From Christiangramia sediminis (GTDB taxonomy: Bacteria; Bacteroidota; Bacteroidia; Flavobacteriales; Flavobacteriaceae), in the NCBI RefSeq assembly GCF_020552705.1, contig NZ_JAJBZG010000001.1, positions 806,001 through 870,000 on the forward strand: DNA of 64,000 bases. Reading direction: 5' to 3'. The translations under genes were made by a program, and so were the position numbers. Below are positions 36,036 through 45,932 of the stretch, piece by piece. Every line of letters starts with the position of its first letter. The first letter of the stretch is position 1. The notes below the pieces were generated by a model, which saw nothing but the letters and a program-made list of their open reading frames with translations, did no database searches and had not been told where the DNA came from.

Positions 36036-36542
36036 TTACGGAATATATTTTAGCCTGAAATCACCATCTACTGCTCCAAAAACATCCGCTAAAACACTCT
36101 TTAATTCCTTACAGGAAATTTTACCTTCGATAAGATCGTCTTCACTTTGTGTGATATCAATAAAATTCGATGTCAAATTTAAAGCTCCCCCAGTATTTAG
36201 CATCCATTGTTCAGAATTGGAAGGCTTTTGGTATTTTATCCAGCTATTGTTGTAAATATTATTTCCAACATAATACTTCCCGACACCCTGGTAATTTTCA
36301 ATCATAAATTCCATGATGTCTCCATCTGCAGAGATCGCACTCACAAATAAATTTACTCTTCCTGCGGGATCTATTTCTCTGGTGAAAATAAGCGAAGCCT
36401 TATTAGTCCCTGAATTAAATTCTGATCCGTTTACATTTGCCGTCAAAAATTGATCTGTCAAGCCTGCTTCATCATCGGTACTACAACTTAAAGTAGCCAG
36501 GGAAAGCACCAATGAAAAAAGATAATAATAGAACTTTTTCAT
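36036..36542 (-). CDS. Lipoprotein of unknown function (DUF6252-like)
   Basis: The 168-residue protein has a lipoprotein signal peptide with lipobox LATLSC (Cys20) followed by acidic residues. A beta-rich domain follows (FLTANVNGSEFNSGTNKASL ... GDIMEFMIENYQGVGKYYVG) that resembles small Bacteroidota DUF6252-type lipoproteins. It should be anchored in the outer membrane or periplasmic face. It is monocistronic on the minus strand. The 288 bases to fumC upstream are AT-rich and contain only the fumC promoter candidate. Confidence 0.75.
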   Translation of the reverse strand: MKKFYYYLFSLVLSLATLSCSTDDEAGLTDQFLTANVNGSEFNSGTNKASLIFTREIDPAGRVNLFVSAISADGDIMEFMIENYQGVGKYYVGNNIYNNSWIKYQKPSNSEQWMLNTGGALNLTSNFIDITQSEDDLIEGKISCKELKSVLADVFGAVDGDFRLKYIP

Positions 36543-36800
36543 CTTTATATGTATTTAGTTAAAAGTTCCAGAAAGTTAGGTCTTTTAAGCCTATCAGAGT
36601 AAGGGAAACCCCCCCTATTTTAAGCATAAAAAACTGATTTAGTGATATTTACGATTATATAAATTTTTATTATTGAGATTACTATTTATAAAATTTAAAG
36701 CCTCGTAAAAGAAGATTTATAAAGATCTTGCAATAAAATTAAGCTTTTCATGAATATTTAATTTTAAAGAATTTTTAGTTTAAAGAAATCCTGTAAACCT

Positions 36801-36808
36801 TAACTTTG
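36801..36808 (+). promoter_or_regulatory. Candidate -7 box for fumC
   Basis: TAACTTTG fits TANNTTTG, 22 bases before the fumC ATG. The -33 area (TTTAGTTT) is only a partial match. Confidence 0.45.
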
Positions 36809-36830
36809 CGAAACAACCAATTTTTGTATT

Positions 36831-38228
36831 ATGGATTACAGAATAGAAAAAGATACCATGGGGGAAGTAAAAGTTCCTTCAGATAAATTATGGGCTGCAC
36901 AGACTGAGCGTTCAAGAAACAATTTCAAGATTGGTCCTGCTTCTTCTATGCCCCTGGATATTATTTATGGCTTTGCCTACCTCAAAAAGGCAGCTGCTTA
37001 TACTAATTGTGAGCTAGGTGTCCTACCAGTTGATAAAAGAGATCTTATCGCACAAGTTTGTGATGAGATTCTGGAAGGTAAACATGACGATCAGTTTCCA
37101 TTAGTAATATGGCAAACCGGAAGCGGCACCCAAAGCAATATGAATGTGAATGAGGTAATTGCCAATAGAGCCCATCAAATTGCCGGAAAAACAATCGGGG
37201 AAGGAGATAAAACCTTACAACCCAATGATGATGTAAATAAATCACAGTCATCTAACGATACTTTTCCAACAGGGATGCATATTGCGGCTTATAGAAAGAT
37301 TACTAAAGTCACTTTACCAGGCCTTCGTAAATTAAGGGATACGCTAAAAAGAAAATCAGAAGAATTTAAGGGTACCGTTAAAATTGGACGTACACATTTC
37401 ATGGATGCTACCCCCCTAACCTTAGGTCAGGAATTTAGCGGATATGTTGCTCAACTTGATTACGGAATCAGAGCATTGGAAAACACGCTTCCACATCTTG
37501 CTGAACTTGCCTTAGGAGGAACTGCGGTAGGAACCGGACTGAATACTCCAAAAGGTTATTCCAAAAGAGTGGCAGAGTTTATCGCAAAATTCACTGATAT
37601 GCCATTTGTTTCTGCCGGAAATAAATTTGAAGCCCTGGCCGCGCACGATGCGTTTGTGGAAACACATGGTGCTTTAAAGCAATTGGCAGTTTCTTTAAAC
37701 AAAATCGGAAACGATATTAGAATGCTGGCTTCAGGACCTCGCAGCGGGATTGGAGAGATCAATATTCCAGCGAATGAACCTGGATCTTCTATAATGCCCG
37801 GAAAAGTAAATCCAACCCAATGTGAAGCACTGACCATGGTATGTGCTCAGGTTATAGGAAATGATACTACCATAAGTGTTGGCGGAATGCAGGGACAGTT
37901 TGAACTGAACGTATTTAAACCGGTGATGGCAAATGCATTATTGCAAAGTGCAGAATTACTGGGAGACGCCTCTGCTTCTTTTGAAGAGCATTGTGCAAGA
38001 GGAATTGAAGCGAATCACAAGAGAATTCAGGAACACCTGAATAATTCTTTAATGCTTGTAACTGCACTCAATACCAAAATAGGTTATTATAAAGCGGCAG
38101 AAATCGCAAATACTGCTCATGAAAATGGAACCACTCTAAAAGAAGAAGCTGTAAACTTAGGTTACGTAACCGAAGAGCAGTTTGATGAATGGGTAGATCC
38201 AAAAGATATGGTGGGGAATTTAAAGTAA
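36831..38228 (+). CDS. fumC: Class II fumarate hydratase
   Basis: The 465-residue protein is a full-length class II fumarase: [19 protein letters not shown], the catalytic region [19 protein letters not shown], and the superfamily signature [17 protein letters not shown]. It interconverts fumarate and L-malate in the TCA cycle without an Fe-S cluster. It is monocistronic between its own promoter candidate and a strong terminator. Confidence 0.98.
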   Translation: MDYRIEKDTMGEVKVPSDKLWAAQTERSRNNFKIGPASSMPLDIIYGFAYLKKAAAYTNCELGVLPVDKRDLIAQVCDEILEGKHDDQFPLVIWQTGSGTQSNMNVNEVIANRAHQIAGKTIGEGDKTLQPNDDVNKSQSSNDTFPTGMHIAAYRKITKVTLPGLRKLRDTLKRKSEEFKGTVKIGRTHFMDATPLTLGQEFSGYVAQLDYGIRALENTLPHLAELALGGTAVGTGLNTPKGYSKRVAEFIAKFTDMPFVSAGNKFEALAAHDAFVETHGALKQLAVSLNKIGNDIRMLASGPRSGIGEINIPANEPGSSIMPGKVNPTQCEALTMVCAQVIGNDTTISVGGMQGQFELNVFKPVMANALLQSAELLGDASASFEEHCARGIEANHKRIQEHLNNSLMLVTALNTKIGYYKAAEIANTAHENGTTLKEEAVNLGYVTEEQFDEWVDPKDMVGNLK

Positions 38229-38240
38229 ATCCCTTCTATA

Positions 38241-38318
38241 TACTATATAGAATTAGAAAGCCCCTGCAGATTTGCAGGGGCTTTTCTATTTATTAGATCT
38301 AATATGGTCTATATAGTA
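38241..38318. terminator. Bidirectional terminator after fumC, with outer inverted repeat
   Basis: The core hairpin AAAGCCCCTGCA / TGCAGGGGCTTT (38257-38284, 4-base loop) has T-rich flanks. A second 10-base inverted repeat TACTATATAG (38241-38250) / CTATATAGTA (38309-38318) brackets it; the right arm contains the stop codon of the convergent ccsBA gene. Confidence 0.8.
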
Positions 38319-41300
38319 TCAGAATTTTTTCTGATCTCTTTCTTCGCTTTTTTTGCATAGTGCTTTTGATATTTCCAGTAAGATAAAGCACCAAGAACTG
38401 CTATTCCCGCCAGTGTATAATAAACAAAGGTTGGAGTAATTACTTTATCTCCGCTGGCATAGGAGTGCAAACCACTTAGATAGAAATTCACCCCAAAATA
38501 GGTCATCATAATGGAGGCGTAAGCGATAATTGACATAAAGTTAAAAATCCATCTGCCTCGAAGGCCAGGAACCAATCTCATGTGAATTACAAAAGCATAC
38601 ACCATAATACTTACTAGTGCCCAGGTTTCCTTAGGATCCCATCCCCAGTATCTTCCCCAGCTCTCGTTGGCCCACTGCCCTCCAAGAAAGTTTCCTATAG
38701 TTAGCATTACCAATCCCACAGTTAGAGCCATTTCGGTAATAATGGTTATTTCCCGAATATTCAATAGCATTTTCTTCTTGTTGGATTCCGTAGTAAGCAC
38801 CATTAATAGTAGCGCTACAACTCCAAGGATCATCCCTAAGGTTAAAGGACCATAACTACCAACAATTACAGATACATGTATCATCAACCAGTAAGAATCG
38901 AGTACTGGAACCAAATTTGCTATTGCCGGATCTGTCCAGTTCTGGTGGGCGCTCCATAAGATCATAGCGGTTACAAAAGCGGTAGATGCAATAGTTAAGT
39001 TGGATTTTCTTCCAAATGCAAGACCAAAGAACATGGTCGCCCAGGCTACATAGATCATCGATTCATAAGCATTACTCCAGGGAGCATGCCCTGAAATATA
39101 CCATCTTGCGCCAAGACCAATAGTGTGTAAAGTAAATAGAATTATAATAACTCCTACACTCAGGTATATAATGTTGCGAATAAATTTGTTAGCCTTAAAG
39201 ATTCTAAAGACCACAAATATCAACATGAATAAACCTGCCAGCATATACATCCAGTATAGGTTCTTGAAAATATTATACTTATTATAGGTTATTTCAGCCT
39301 CAATTTTCTGCTCTGAAGGCATCACTTCTGCTCCAAATTTTTGCTGATAACTTTTAATGCTTTCCAGGTATTGATCTGCTTTTGAGTAGTCACCCGTTTT
39401 ACGGGCATCTCTCAATGCATTCATATAAAGCGGCAGGATTTGTTTGGTATAAACTGAATCCATTCCTTTAAGATTGGATTCATCAACCTGTTTATAAGAG
39501 ACCCACTTGTTATTTTCGTCACCTGGTATTGGAAAAACTTTAAGGATATTTCCTTCTAGGGCGCTGTACAAAAGATTGACCTTCTTATTCGTATTTATAA
39601 AATCCTTCTGAAACTTATTAGGAACTGCAGCCTGATAGGCATCATCCAGATATGGAGATAATTTATATTTTCCTCGTTGATCAAAAAAGTCAGTTAGAGA
39701 TAGATATTTCTTTCCTTCTTCAACTCCCAAAATTTGATGGAGGCTGTCGTTATGTTTTTCTACAAATAGTAAAGGTACATCATACCATACCATAGGATTC
39801 TCGGTAATAGAAATAAGAACCTGATCTGAAGTTAGACCTTCATAAGAATCTTTTTTAGTTAATTTCCGAAGTAATTCTGAAGAATAAGTATTGGCAGGTT
39901 TCATCCTACCGCCGGCATCCTGAATAACCAATCTTCCAAATTTTTCTGCATGTTCAACTTTGACAGCATTGGAAACGATGATACTATCTAATTGGGATTT
40001 AGCAGTTTCACTATGCTCATGATCCTGAGTTTGAGCATTAATTCCGAAAGAAATAGATATAAATGCTAATAAAGTAGTGAGTGTTTTCTTTTTACTCTTC
40101 ACCTTATCCAGCATAACTTTTAAATTTCCAAATCGCGATCCCTTATCGAACAAGATCCACATAAGTCCGAAATAAAGAAGAAAATAACCAATATAAGTTG
40201 TCCAGGTTCCCCAGAAATCATGGTTTACAGATAAAACTGTTCCTTTTTCATCAGGATCAAAACTAGACTGGAAAAATCTGTATCCCTGTTCATCTAAAAC
40301 ATGATTCATATAGATCTCATATGGCATTGGTTCTTTCCCTTCCCTAATAACTTCTACTTTACTTTTAAAGGAAGCATACCCAGGTGTTTCCCTGTCTGCT
40401 GTTCCGGGATATTTTTCAGCTATAAAGTCATTGAGCTTTATTGCGAAAGGCAGTTCTTTTTCTATAGACCCATAATTGACAAATATCTCCAGGTCTCCAA
40501 GATTGAGCTGTGTTGGATTCCCTACAGTTCCCTGCCCTCCTAATAAGGTAACAGTTTCAGATTCTCCACCAGAAGAAACTCTTAAAGTTACGGCATCGAG
40601 ATCCTGCTTGGTTTTAGGATTAGTTGGGACCACATCATATTCTCCCTTCACAACAGGTTCAGGAATTACAAATTGCATATTCCCAATATTATAAAGGGAT
40701 CTAAGCATAAGAGTTTGAGTAGAATCTTTTGCTAATTCCCCCTGCTTTTGATCGGCCATCCGCATGTAGGTGCCTTCAAAAGGAGAATCTATGATATACT
40801 CTCCATTTTCAGAAACCTGAATGTTTATAGCTCCGTCCTGTGGACTATTCAAAGTAAAAAGTACGTTGTGAATATTACTAACCTCGCCTTCCTGCAGATA
40901 ATGATCGTGCCGCTGACCTTCCCCGGCCTCTACTATTTTGAGGTAGTTTTCACCATCTTCAGTAGGCACTAAAGCTTCTTCAGCTCCATGAATAAAATTA
41001 GTTACTTCAAATCTTACCGGTTGCCCGTTAAAATCTGTATTCAGAACATAGTCATTTTCAACTTCCGGCCCAAAAAGAACATCTTCCTGTAAAACTCTAC
41101 GTCTTGGTTGTCCATCGATCTCGCCATCTACAAAAAAAGTAAAATGAGGACTATGGCTCAAAAATTTATTGGTGGTTTCCCCTTCTCTAATAGGCATGAT
41201 ACCTTCATAACTGATATAGCGTGTAATAAAAGCGCCAATGAGGATTAGAATAAAGGAAAGGTGAAGAAGGAGCGTGCTCCATTTTTCTTTTTTATAAAGC

Positions 41301-41509
41301 TGGTAACGTTTTATATTCCCGATAAAATTGATAAGAAGAAAAAGCATAATTCCTTCAAACCACCAGGTATTATAAATTAAAATTCTTGCGGTTTCAATAC
41401 TATACCAGGTTTCTATGAAAGTACCCATGGCCATGGATATTGCGAAAATTATAAACAAAACGGCCATTATTCGGGTAGAAAAAAGGATTGAGGCTATTTT
41501 TTTCTGCAT
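38309..41509 (-). CDS. ccsBA: Fused ResB-CcsA cytochrome c biogenesis protein (system II)
   Basis: The 1066-residue protein joins a ResB/Ccs1-like N-terminal half (membrane segments near 10-30, 45-62 and 80-100, a large periplasmic domain, then a segment near 435) to a CcsA half from about 755. The latter has many membrane helices and the heme-binding WWD motif (GRYWGWDPKETWALVS). System II proteins export heme and ligate it to apocytochrome c CXXCH sites. A signal-like hydrophobic stretch near 475-495 followed by a His/Asp-rich segment marks the junction region. Fusions of this kind are usual in Bacteroidota and Epsilonproteobacteria. Monocistronic; possible -7 box TAAATTTG on the minus strand at 41542-41535. 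Confidence 0.93.
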   Translation of the reverse strand: MQKKIASILFSTRIMAVLFIIFAISMAMGTFIETWYSIETARILIYNTWWFEGIMLFLLINFIGNIKRYQLYKKEKWSTLLLHLSFILILIGAFITRYISYEGIMPIREGETTNKFLSHSPHFTFFVDGEIDGQPRRRVLQEDVLFGPEVENDYVLNTDFNGQPVRFEVTNFIHGAEEALVPTEDGENYLKIVEAGEGQRHDHYLQEGEVSNIHNVLFTLNSPQDGAINIQVSENGEYIIDSPFEGTYMRMADQKQGELAKDSTQTLMLRSLYNIGNMQFVIPEPVVKGEYDVVPTNPKTKQDLDAVTLRVSSGGESETVTLLGGQGTVGNPTQLNLGDLEIFVNYGSIEKELPFAIKLNDFIAEKYPGTADRETPGYASFKSKVEVIREGKEPMPYEIYMNHVLDEQGYRFFQSSFDPDEKGTVLSVNHDFWGTWTTYIGYFLLYFGLMWILFDKGSRFGNLKVMLDKVKSKKKTLTTLLAFISISFGINAQTQDHEHSETAKSQLDSIIVSNAVKVEHAEKFGRLVIQDAGGRMKPANTYSSELLRKLTKKDSYEGLTSDQVLISITENPMVWYDVPLLFVEKHNDSLHQILGVEEGKKYLSLTDFFDQRGKYKLSPYLDDAYQAAVPNKFQKDFINTNKKVNLLYSALEGNILKVFPIPGDENNKWVSYKQVDESNLKGMDSVYTKQILPLYMNALRDARKTGDYSKADQYLESIKSYQQKFGAEVMPSEQKIEAEITYNKYNIFKNLYWMYMLAGLFMLIFVVFRIFKANKFIRNIIYLSVGVIIILFTLHTIGLGARWYISGHAPWSNAYESMIYVAWATMFFGLAFGRKSNLTIASTAFVTAMILWSAHQNWTDPAIANLVPVLDSYWLMIHVSVIVGSYGPLTLGMILGVVALLLMVLTTESNKKKMLLNIREITIITEMALTVGLVMLTIGNFLGGQWANESWGRYWGWDPKETWALVSIMVYAFVIHMRLVPGLRGRWIFNFMSIIAYASIMMTYFGVNFYLSGLHSYASGDKVITPTFVYYTLAGIAVLGALSYWKYQKHYAKKAKKEIRKNSDTI

Positions 41510-41637
41510 GGAAGAAGTGTCATTTTAACGGGTGCAAATTTAACGATTTATTATCAGTTTAAAAGACTTATCCTAAATCATTCTCAAGTCTACAAACGTT
41601 AATTTTACCTGCTTAAAAATTTTGGTATTTTAGCCAC

Positions 41638-42399
41638 ATGATCAAAGTGGTAATTATCGGTGCTGGCAATGTGGCAACTCACTTATACCAATGCTTTACA
41701 AAATCCAAACAACTGGATGTAATTCAGGTTTATAACCGGAATATCCAGCATCTCGATTTTGTTGAAGATGCGTCAAAAAAGGTTTCAGCTCTTGATGAGC
41801 TAAAGGAGGCAGATCTTTATCTTATTGCAATTAAGGATGAAGCGATTGGCGAATTAGTTGCTAAATTCAATCCTAAAAATGGAATAGTTGCACATACTTC
41901 AGGGACCCAACCCCTTCATATTTTATCAAAATTCGATAATTACGGGGTTTTTTATCCGTTGCAAACTTTTTCTAAAATTAAACCGGTCAACTTTAGAGAG
42001 GTTCCGCTTTGTCTGGAAGCAAATTCAGAGGATAATTTAGAGTTCCTAAAGAAAATTGCTTCCATAATCAGCAACCAGGTTTTTGAGGTAAATTCAGATC
42101 AAAGAAAAGCCCTGCACGTTTCGGCGGTTTTCGTTAATAATTTCAGTAATCATCTGTTTACATTGGCTTCAGATTTTTGTAAAAAAGAGGAATTGCCTTT
42201 TGACATTTTGAGACCTCTCATCAAAGAAACTGTAGACAAACTGGAAAATCTGGATCCATATTCAGCACAAACAGGACCTGCGCTAAGAAATGATAAAGAC
42301 ACAATATCTGCCCATCTGGAAATGCTGGATGGAGACCGCAAGAAAATCTATACTATATTAACCGAATCTATTCAGAATTTGCATGGAAAAAAGCTATAA
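41638..42399 (+). CDS. Rossmann-like / DUF2520 domain oxidoreductase-like protein
   Basis: The 253-residue protein has an N-terminal NAD(P)-binding motif (VVIIGAGNVATHLYQCF) and a C-terminal helical DUF2520-like domain (NSDQRKALHVSAVFVNNFSNHLFTLA). The arrangement resembles 6-phosphogluconate dehydrogenase-type or pantoate reductase-type enzymes. The substrate is unknown. Its last 17 bases overlap the kdsC-like gene, so the two are translationally coupled and head a compact plus-strand run. Confidence 0.85.
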   Translation: MIKVVIIGAGNVATHLYQCFTKSKQLDVIQVYNRNIQHLDFVEDASKKVSALDELKEADLYLIAIKDEAIGELVAKFNPKNGIVAHTSGTQPLHILSKFDNYGVFYPLQTFSKIKPVNFREVPLCLEANSEDNLEFLKKIASIISNQVFEVNSDQRKALHVSAVFVNNFSNHLFTLASDFCKKEELPFDILRPLIKETVDKLENLDPYSAQTGPALRNDKDTISAHLEMLDGDRKKIYTILTESIQNLHGKKL

Positions 42400-42898
42400 A
42401 GAACATCTAAACCAGATAAACACCTTTGTTTTTGACGTTGACGGAGTTTTGACCAATGGGTCTATCCAGATTTCCACTAAAGGGGAACTTCTTAGAACTA
42501 TGAACATTAAGGATGGGTATGCCATGAAATTGGCTCAAAATTCTGGCTATACTGTTTGCATTATCAGCGGAGGGAAAAACGAAGGAGTAAGAAAACGCTT
42601 GCGTGACCTGGGAATTACCGATATCTATCTTGGAGTAAGTGATAAGGTGGAACAAATGGATGAATTCTTTGATATTTACAATATTAAACCGGAACAGGTT
42701 CTTTATATGGGAGATGATATTCCAGATTATTATCCCATGAAACTTGTTGGGCTGCCATGCTGTCCACAAGATGCGGTGCCCGAAGTAAAAGACATTTCCC
42801 TGTATGTTTCCCATAAAAATGGCGGGGAAGGTTGCGTACGGGATGTAATAGAGCAGGTAATGAAAGTCCAGGGAAAATGGATGGATAAAAATTCCTGA
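42383..42898 (+). CDS. kdsC: KdsC-like HAD phosphatase (Kdo-8-phosphate phosphatase)
   Basis: The 171-residue HAD protein has catalytic Asp18/Asp20 in VFDVDGVLTNGSI, the motif II region CIISGGKNEGV and motif III YMGDDIPDYYPM. It has no cap domain, as in the tetrameric KdsC group. It would dephosphorylate 3-deoxy-D-manno-octulosonate 8-phosphate for lipid A core synthesis; kdsB elsewhere in the window supports a Kdo pathway. It overlaps the DUF2520 gene by 17 bases and precedes the UbiA gene by 4 bases. Confidence 0.88.
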   Translation: MEKSYKEHLNQINTFVFDVDGVLTNGSIQISTKGELLRTMNIKDGYAMKLAQNSGYTVCIISGGKNEGVRKRLRDLGITDIYLGVSDKVEQMDEFFDIYNIKPEQVLYMGDDIPDYYPMKLVGLPCCPQDAVPEVKDISLYVSHKNGGEGCVRDVIEQVMKVQGKWMDKNS

Positions 42899-42902
42899 TA
42901 GA

Positions 42903-43817
42903 ATGTTGCATTTCCTGAAACTTATACGCGTGGGCAATCTTATTTTTATTGCTCTTACCATGTTTCTTATAAAATATGGCCTTTTTGAACCTTTTGAGGT
43001 CGCCATTACTCTGAACCTTTTTGGTTTTTCCATGCTGGTTCTGGCAGTGGTCTGTGTTGCCGCCTCGGGTTATGTGATCAATGATATATTTGATGTTTCG
43101 GCCGATCTAAAGAATAAACCGAAAAGAACAATTATCGGAAACCAGATCTCAGAGAAAACAGCCTATAGATTGTTTTTTATCCTGAATATTATTGGAGTAG
43201 GCCTGGGTTTTTACCTGTCTAATATGATTGGCAGACCCGGCTTTGTAGCTTTCTTTATCTTTGGTTCTGCTATATTATATATTTATAATTCTCAATTTCA
43301 GCAGAGCATTTTAATTGGAAATATACTGGTAAGTATTATTGTGGGACTTATTCCGGTGGGTGTAGGACTCTATGATCTGCTGCCGGCTATAACTCCGCAG
43401 AATCAGCAAACCCAATCGGTCATATTTTCAATTCTGATCGACTATTCCATTTTTGCATTTTTGATAAATCTCTTAAGAGAAATAGTGAAAGATCAGGAAG
43501 ATATTGATGGAGATTATAATGCGGGATATAAAACACTTCCCATTGTTCTGGGTAAAAAACGCACTAACAGGATACTTTTTGTTGCAGCCCTTCTACCCCT
43601 GGGCTTTCTGATCTATTATATCTATCAGTATTTATTTGAAAATGTATCTGCGGTTGTATATGCTTTATTTTTATTGGTGGCTCCGCTCCTATTCTTTTTA
43701 GTGAATATCTGGACTGCCCAAAAGAAATCGGAATTTACCAGATTAAGCCTTATCCTGAAATTCGTCCTTTTCTTTGGCTTGATATCCATTGGACTTCTGC
43801 AATTTATTTTACTTTAA
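42903..43817 (+). CDS. UbiA-family prenyltransferase
   Basis: The 304-residue membrane protein has about eight helices and the two aspartate-rich motifs of the family: NDIFDVSADLKNKPKR (about 60-75) and RDQ-like KDQEDIDGDYNAGYKTLP (about 198-215). UbiA enzymes transfer prenyl groups to aromatic or glycerol-phosphate acceptors. In flavobacteria this gene is often annotated as a geranylgeranylglycerol-phosphate geranylgeranyltransferase, but the acceptor is not established. It lies between kdsC (4 bases) and maf (4 bases). Confidence 0.85.
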   Translation: MLHFLKLIRVGNLIFIALTMFLIKYGLFEPFEVAITLNLFGFSMLVLAVVCVAASGYVINDIFDVSADLKNKPKRTIIGNQISEKTAYRLFFILNIIGVGLGFYLSNMIGRPGFVAFFIFGSAILYIYNSQFQQSILIGNILVSIIVGLIPVGVGLYDLLPAITPQNQQTQSVIFSILIDYSIFAFLINLLREIVKDQEDIDGDYNAGYKTLPIVLGKKRTNRILFVAALLPLGFLIYYIYQYLFENVSAVVYALFLLVAPLLFFLVNIWTAQKKSEFTRLSLILKFVLFFGLISIGLLQFILL

Positions 43818-43821
43818 AGCT

Positions 43822-44412
43822 ATGCTGAAAGAATTAGTTAGAGATCATGAAATCATCCTGGCTTCCGGATCCCCGAGGAGACAAAAATTCTTTAAAGATC
43901 TGGAGATCCCGGTTACCATCGATGTGCGCCCTGTAGATGAAGTCTTTCCGTCGCATCTGAAAAAAGAAGAAATAACAGGTTTTTTGTCTGCACTGAAGTC
44001 TGAAGTTTTCCGGGATGACCTTAAAGAGAATCAAATATTGATCACCAGCGACACCATTGTTTATAATGACGGGGAAGCTTTGGGAAAGCCAAAAGATCAT
44101 GCAGAGGCGGTGAAAATGATAAAATCACTTTCAGGTAAAGATCATGAGGTGATCACTTCTGTTTGCTTTACTACCCAAAACTCTCAAAAGATCTTAAATC
44201 ATACCACAAAGGTTTATTTTTCTGAATTAAGCGACCAGGAAATTGATTATTACGTTACCAACTTTAAACCTTTTGATAAAGCTGGCGGATATGCGATCCA
44301 GGAATGGATTGGTTTAATTGGGATAGAAAAAATAGAAGGAAGTTATTTTAATGTAGTAGGCCTTCCTACCTATGAAGTATATAAAACCCTAAAAGATATC
44401 CTTAACTCCTGA
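43822..44412 (+). CDS. maf: Maf-family nucleoside triphosphate pyrophosphatase
   Basis: I choose ATG 43822 (196 residues) because the earlier in-frame ATG at 43789 lies inside the UbiA gene. The family signature ILASGSPRRQKFFKDL is near the N-terminus, with SDTIVYNDGEALGKPKD and AGGYAIQEWIG following. Maf proteins hydrolyse dTTP/UTP or modified nucleotides to monophosphates and may clean the pool or affect division. The gene follows UbiA by 4 bases and precedes a lipoprotein gene by 22 bases, in one operon. Confidence 0.93.
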   Translation: MLKELVRDHEIILASGSPRRQKFFKDLEIPVTIDVRPVDEVFPSHLKKEEITGFLSALKSEVFRDDLKENQILITSDTIVYNDGEALGKPKDHAEAVKMIKSLSGKDHEVITSVCFTTQNSQKILNHTTKVYFSELSDQEIDYYVTNFKPFDKAGGYAIQEWIGLIGIEKIEGSYFNVVGLPTYEVYKTLKDILNS

Positions 44413-44434
44413 ATTTGTAACTTTAAGAAAAAAT

Positions 44435-45322
44435 ATGATTCGGTTATTCAATATTTGTCTTTTGGCCGCCCTGTGTTTTTCCTGCGACAATACTTCTGAA
44501 GAAAAACGGGCCATGTTGCTTTCTGATGAATTTAAAGAATACTGGTATACAGGCGAGGCAGAGATCACATCCTACCGTTTAGAACAGGCCAGGTATGGCG
44601 AAATGAGAAAGGGAGAAGCTGTTCTCATTTATGTGACTGAAGATTTTTTTGCGGAAGAACAGGTAAAAGCCGGAAATAAGACTGAAGAGACAATTAACGT
44701 TCTTAAATTGAATGCTACTAAGAATTTTAATACGGGTATCTATCCATATAGTATCATGCAAAGTAGTTTCTATCCTTTGAATGGTGAACAACATGCCCTA
44801 AAGGTTTCTGCATCTATACAGGAATGGTGTGGCCAGGTTTATATGCAACTTAATAAACGTGGAAAATTCCATATTACCAGTCATTCGTATTTTGAAGGTG
44901 AGGCCGATGAAGAACTGGAACTAGAAAAGGTTCCGCTGGAAAACGAAATATGGAACCGACTTAGAATTGCACATGACAAATTACCTACTGGAGAATTTAA
45001 AATGATCCCTTCTTTTGAGTATTTAAGGCTTAGTCATCAACCGGTCAGGGCATATTCAGTAATCGGCGAATATTTTACGACGGAAGAGTTTAATGTATAT
45101 CAGCTAACGTATCCAGACTTAAAAAGAGAGCTTAAGATTTACTATAGCAGGATTTTTCCCTATACTGTAGAGAAATGGGAAGAATCATCTCCCTCAGGTT
45201 TTGGTGAAGATGCTGAAATATTAACGACAAAAGCATTCAAAAAAGAGCGTATAAAGACTGATTACTGGAATAAAAATTCGAATAAAAATCTACCTTTACG
45301 GGAAAAACTGGATTTAAAATAA
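44435..45322 (+). CDS. Lipoprotein of unknown function, maf-linked
   Basis: The 295-residue protein has a lipoprotein signal peptide (MIRLFNICLLAALCFSCDN, lipid-attachment Cys17). The soluble body is beta-rich with the segment FKEYWYTGEAEITSYRLEQARYGEMRKGEAVLIYVTEDF. I recall similar proteins beside Maf genes in flavobacteria, where they may inherit the annotation 'septum formation inhibitor Maf' wrongly; nothing Maf-like is present. Its TAA overlaps the ATG of the MscS gene (TAATG), so the two are translationally coupled. Function unknown. Confidence 0.8.
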   Translation: MIRLFNICLLAALCFSCDNTSEEKRAMLLSDEFKEYWYTGEAEITSYRLEQARYGEMRKGEAVLIYVTEDFFAEEQVKAGNKTEETINVLKLNATKNFNTGIYPYSIMQSSFYPLNGEQHALKVSASIQEWCGQVYMQLNKRGKFHITSHSYFEGEADEELELEKVPLENEIWNRLRIAHDKLPTGEFKMIPSFEYLRLSHQPVRAYSVIGEYFTTEEFNVYQLTYPDLKRELKIYYSRIFPYTVEKWEESSPSGFGEDAEILTTKAFKKERIKTDYWNKNSNKNLPLREKLDLK

Positions 45323-45861
45323 TGTACGAAATACTAACCACTTATCGCGAAGAATTGTTGTACTCACTGGTAGTACTTATTTTATTGATGATCATCCAAT
45401 TCGTGTTGAAGAAAGCCGCGAATAAGGTGGGTAAACGAAGTGAAATAAACATTACCCGAACCAGGCTGATGTTTAAATACATCAATATTTTAATTTTGTT
45501 AATTGCCGCTTTTCTGTTGTCTTTTTCATGGGGAGTAGGATTAGCGGAGTTAGCTCTTGTTTTCTCTTCTACATTTGCAGTAATTGGGGTGGCGTTATTC
45601 GCAATCTGGTCTATTCTTAGTAATATCACTTCCGGGATCATTATGTTCTTTTCATTTCCATATAAAATTGGAGATACCATTAGAATTCATGATAAAGACA
45701 TGCCTGTTGAAGCTGAAATTGAAGATATCAAGGCTTTTCATTTACACCTTAGAACTTCTGATGGCGAATTGATCACCTATCCAAATAATCTCATTCTTCA
45801 AAAGGCAGTATCCCTGGTACAGACTGAAAGGAAACATGATGATGGTAAAGAAGCTCTTTAA
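45322..45861 (+). CDS. Small mechanosensitive channel of the MscS family
   Basis: The 179-residue protein has two or three membrane helices (about 10-28, 52-70, 75-110) and the MscS beta domain with FSFPYKIGDTIRIHDK and IKAFHLHLRTSDGELITYPNNLIL. It ends soon after the beta domain, so the C-terminal alpha/beta vestibule of E. coli MscS (286 residues) is missing. It may release osmolytes on down-shock. The start codon overlaps the stop of the lipoprotein gene by one base. Confidence 0.87.
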   Translation: MYEILTTYREELLYSLVVLILLMIIQFVLKKAANKVGKRSEINITRTRLMFKYINILILLIAAFLLSFSWGVGLAELALVFSSTFAVIGVALFAIWSILSNITSGIIMFFSFPYKIGDTIRIHDKDMPVEAEIEDIKAFHLHLRTSDGELITYPNNLILQKAVSLVQTERKHDDGKEAL

Positions 45862-45907
45862 AATCTAAAAGAAGCCGAAAAAATAAGTCTGTAGCATTGA
45901 AAGTTTT

Positions 45908-45915
45908 TATATTTG
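45908..45915 (+). promoter_or_regulatory. Candidate -7 box for the PIG-L/symporter operon
   Basis: TATATTTG matches TANNTTTG, 17 bases upstream of ATG 45933. No clear -33 element; it may mark a second operon after mscS. Confidence 0.35.
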
Positions 45916-45932
45916 GTAAAACCTCTTAGTTC

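Noticed and set aside
38241-38318. TACTATATAG inverted repeat as a separate operator
   Set aside because: It surrounds a terminator, and one arm is the stop region of ccsBA; chance or part of the terminator is more likely.
42407-43033. 208-codon minus-strand open frame across kdsC and the UbiA gene
   Set aside because: It is antisense to two well-supported genes, its translation has no coherent domain, and it has no promoter context.
44435-45322. Second Maf protein
   Set aside because: The product has a lipoprotein signal and none of the Maf motifs; only the neighbouring gene is Maf.
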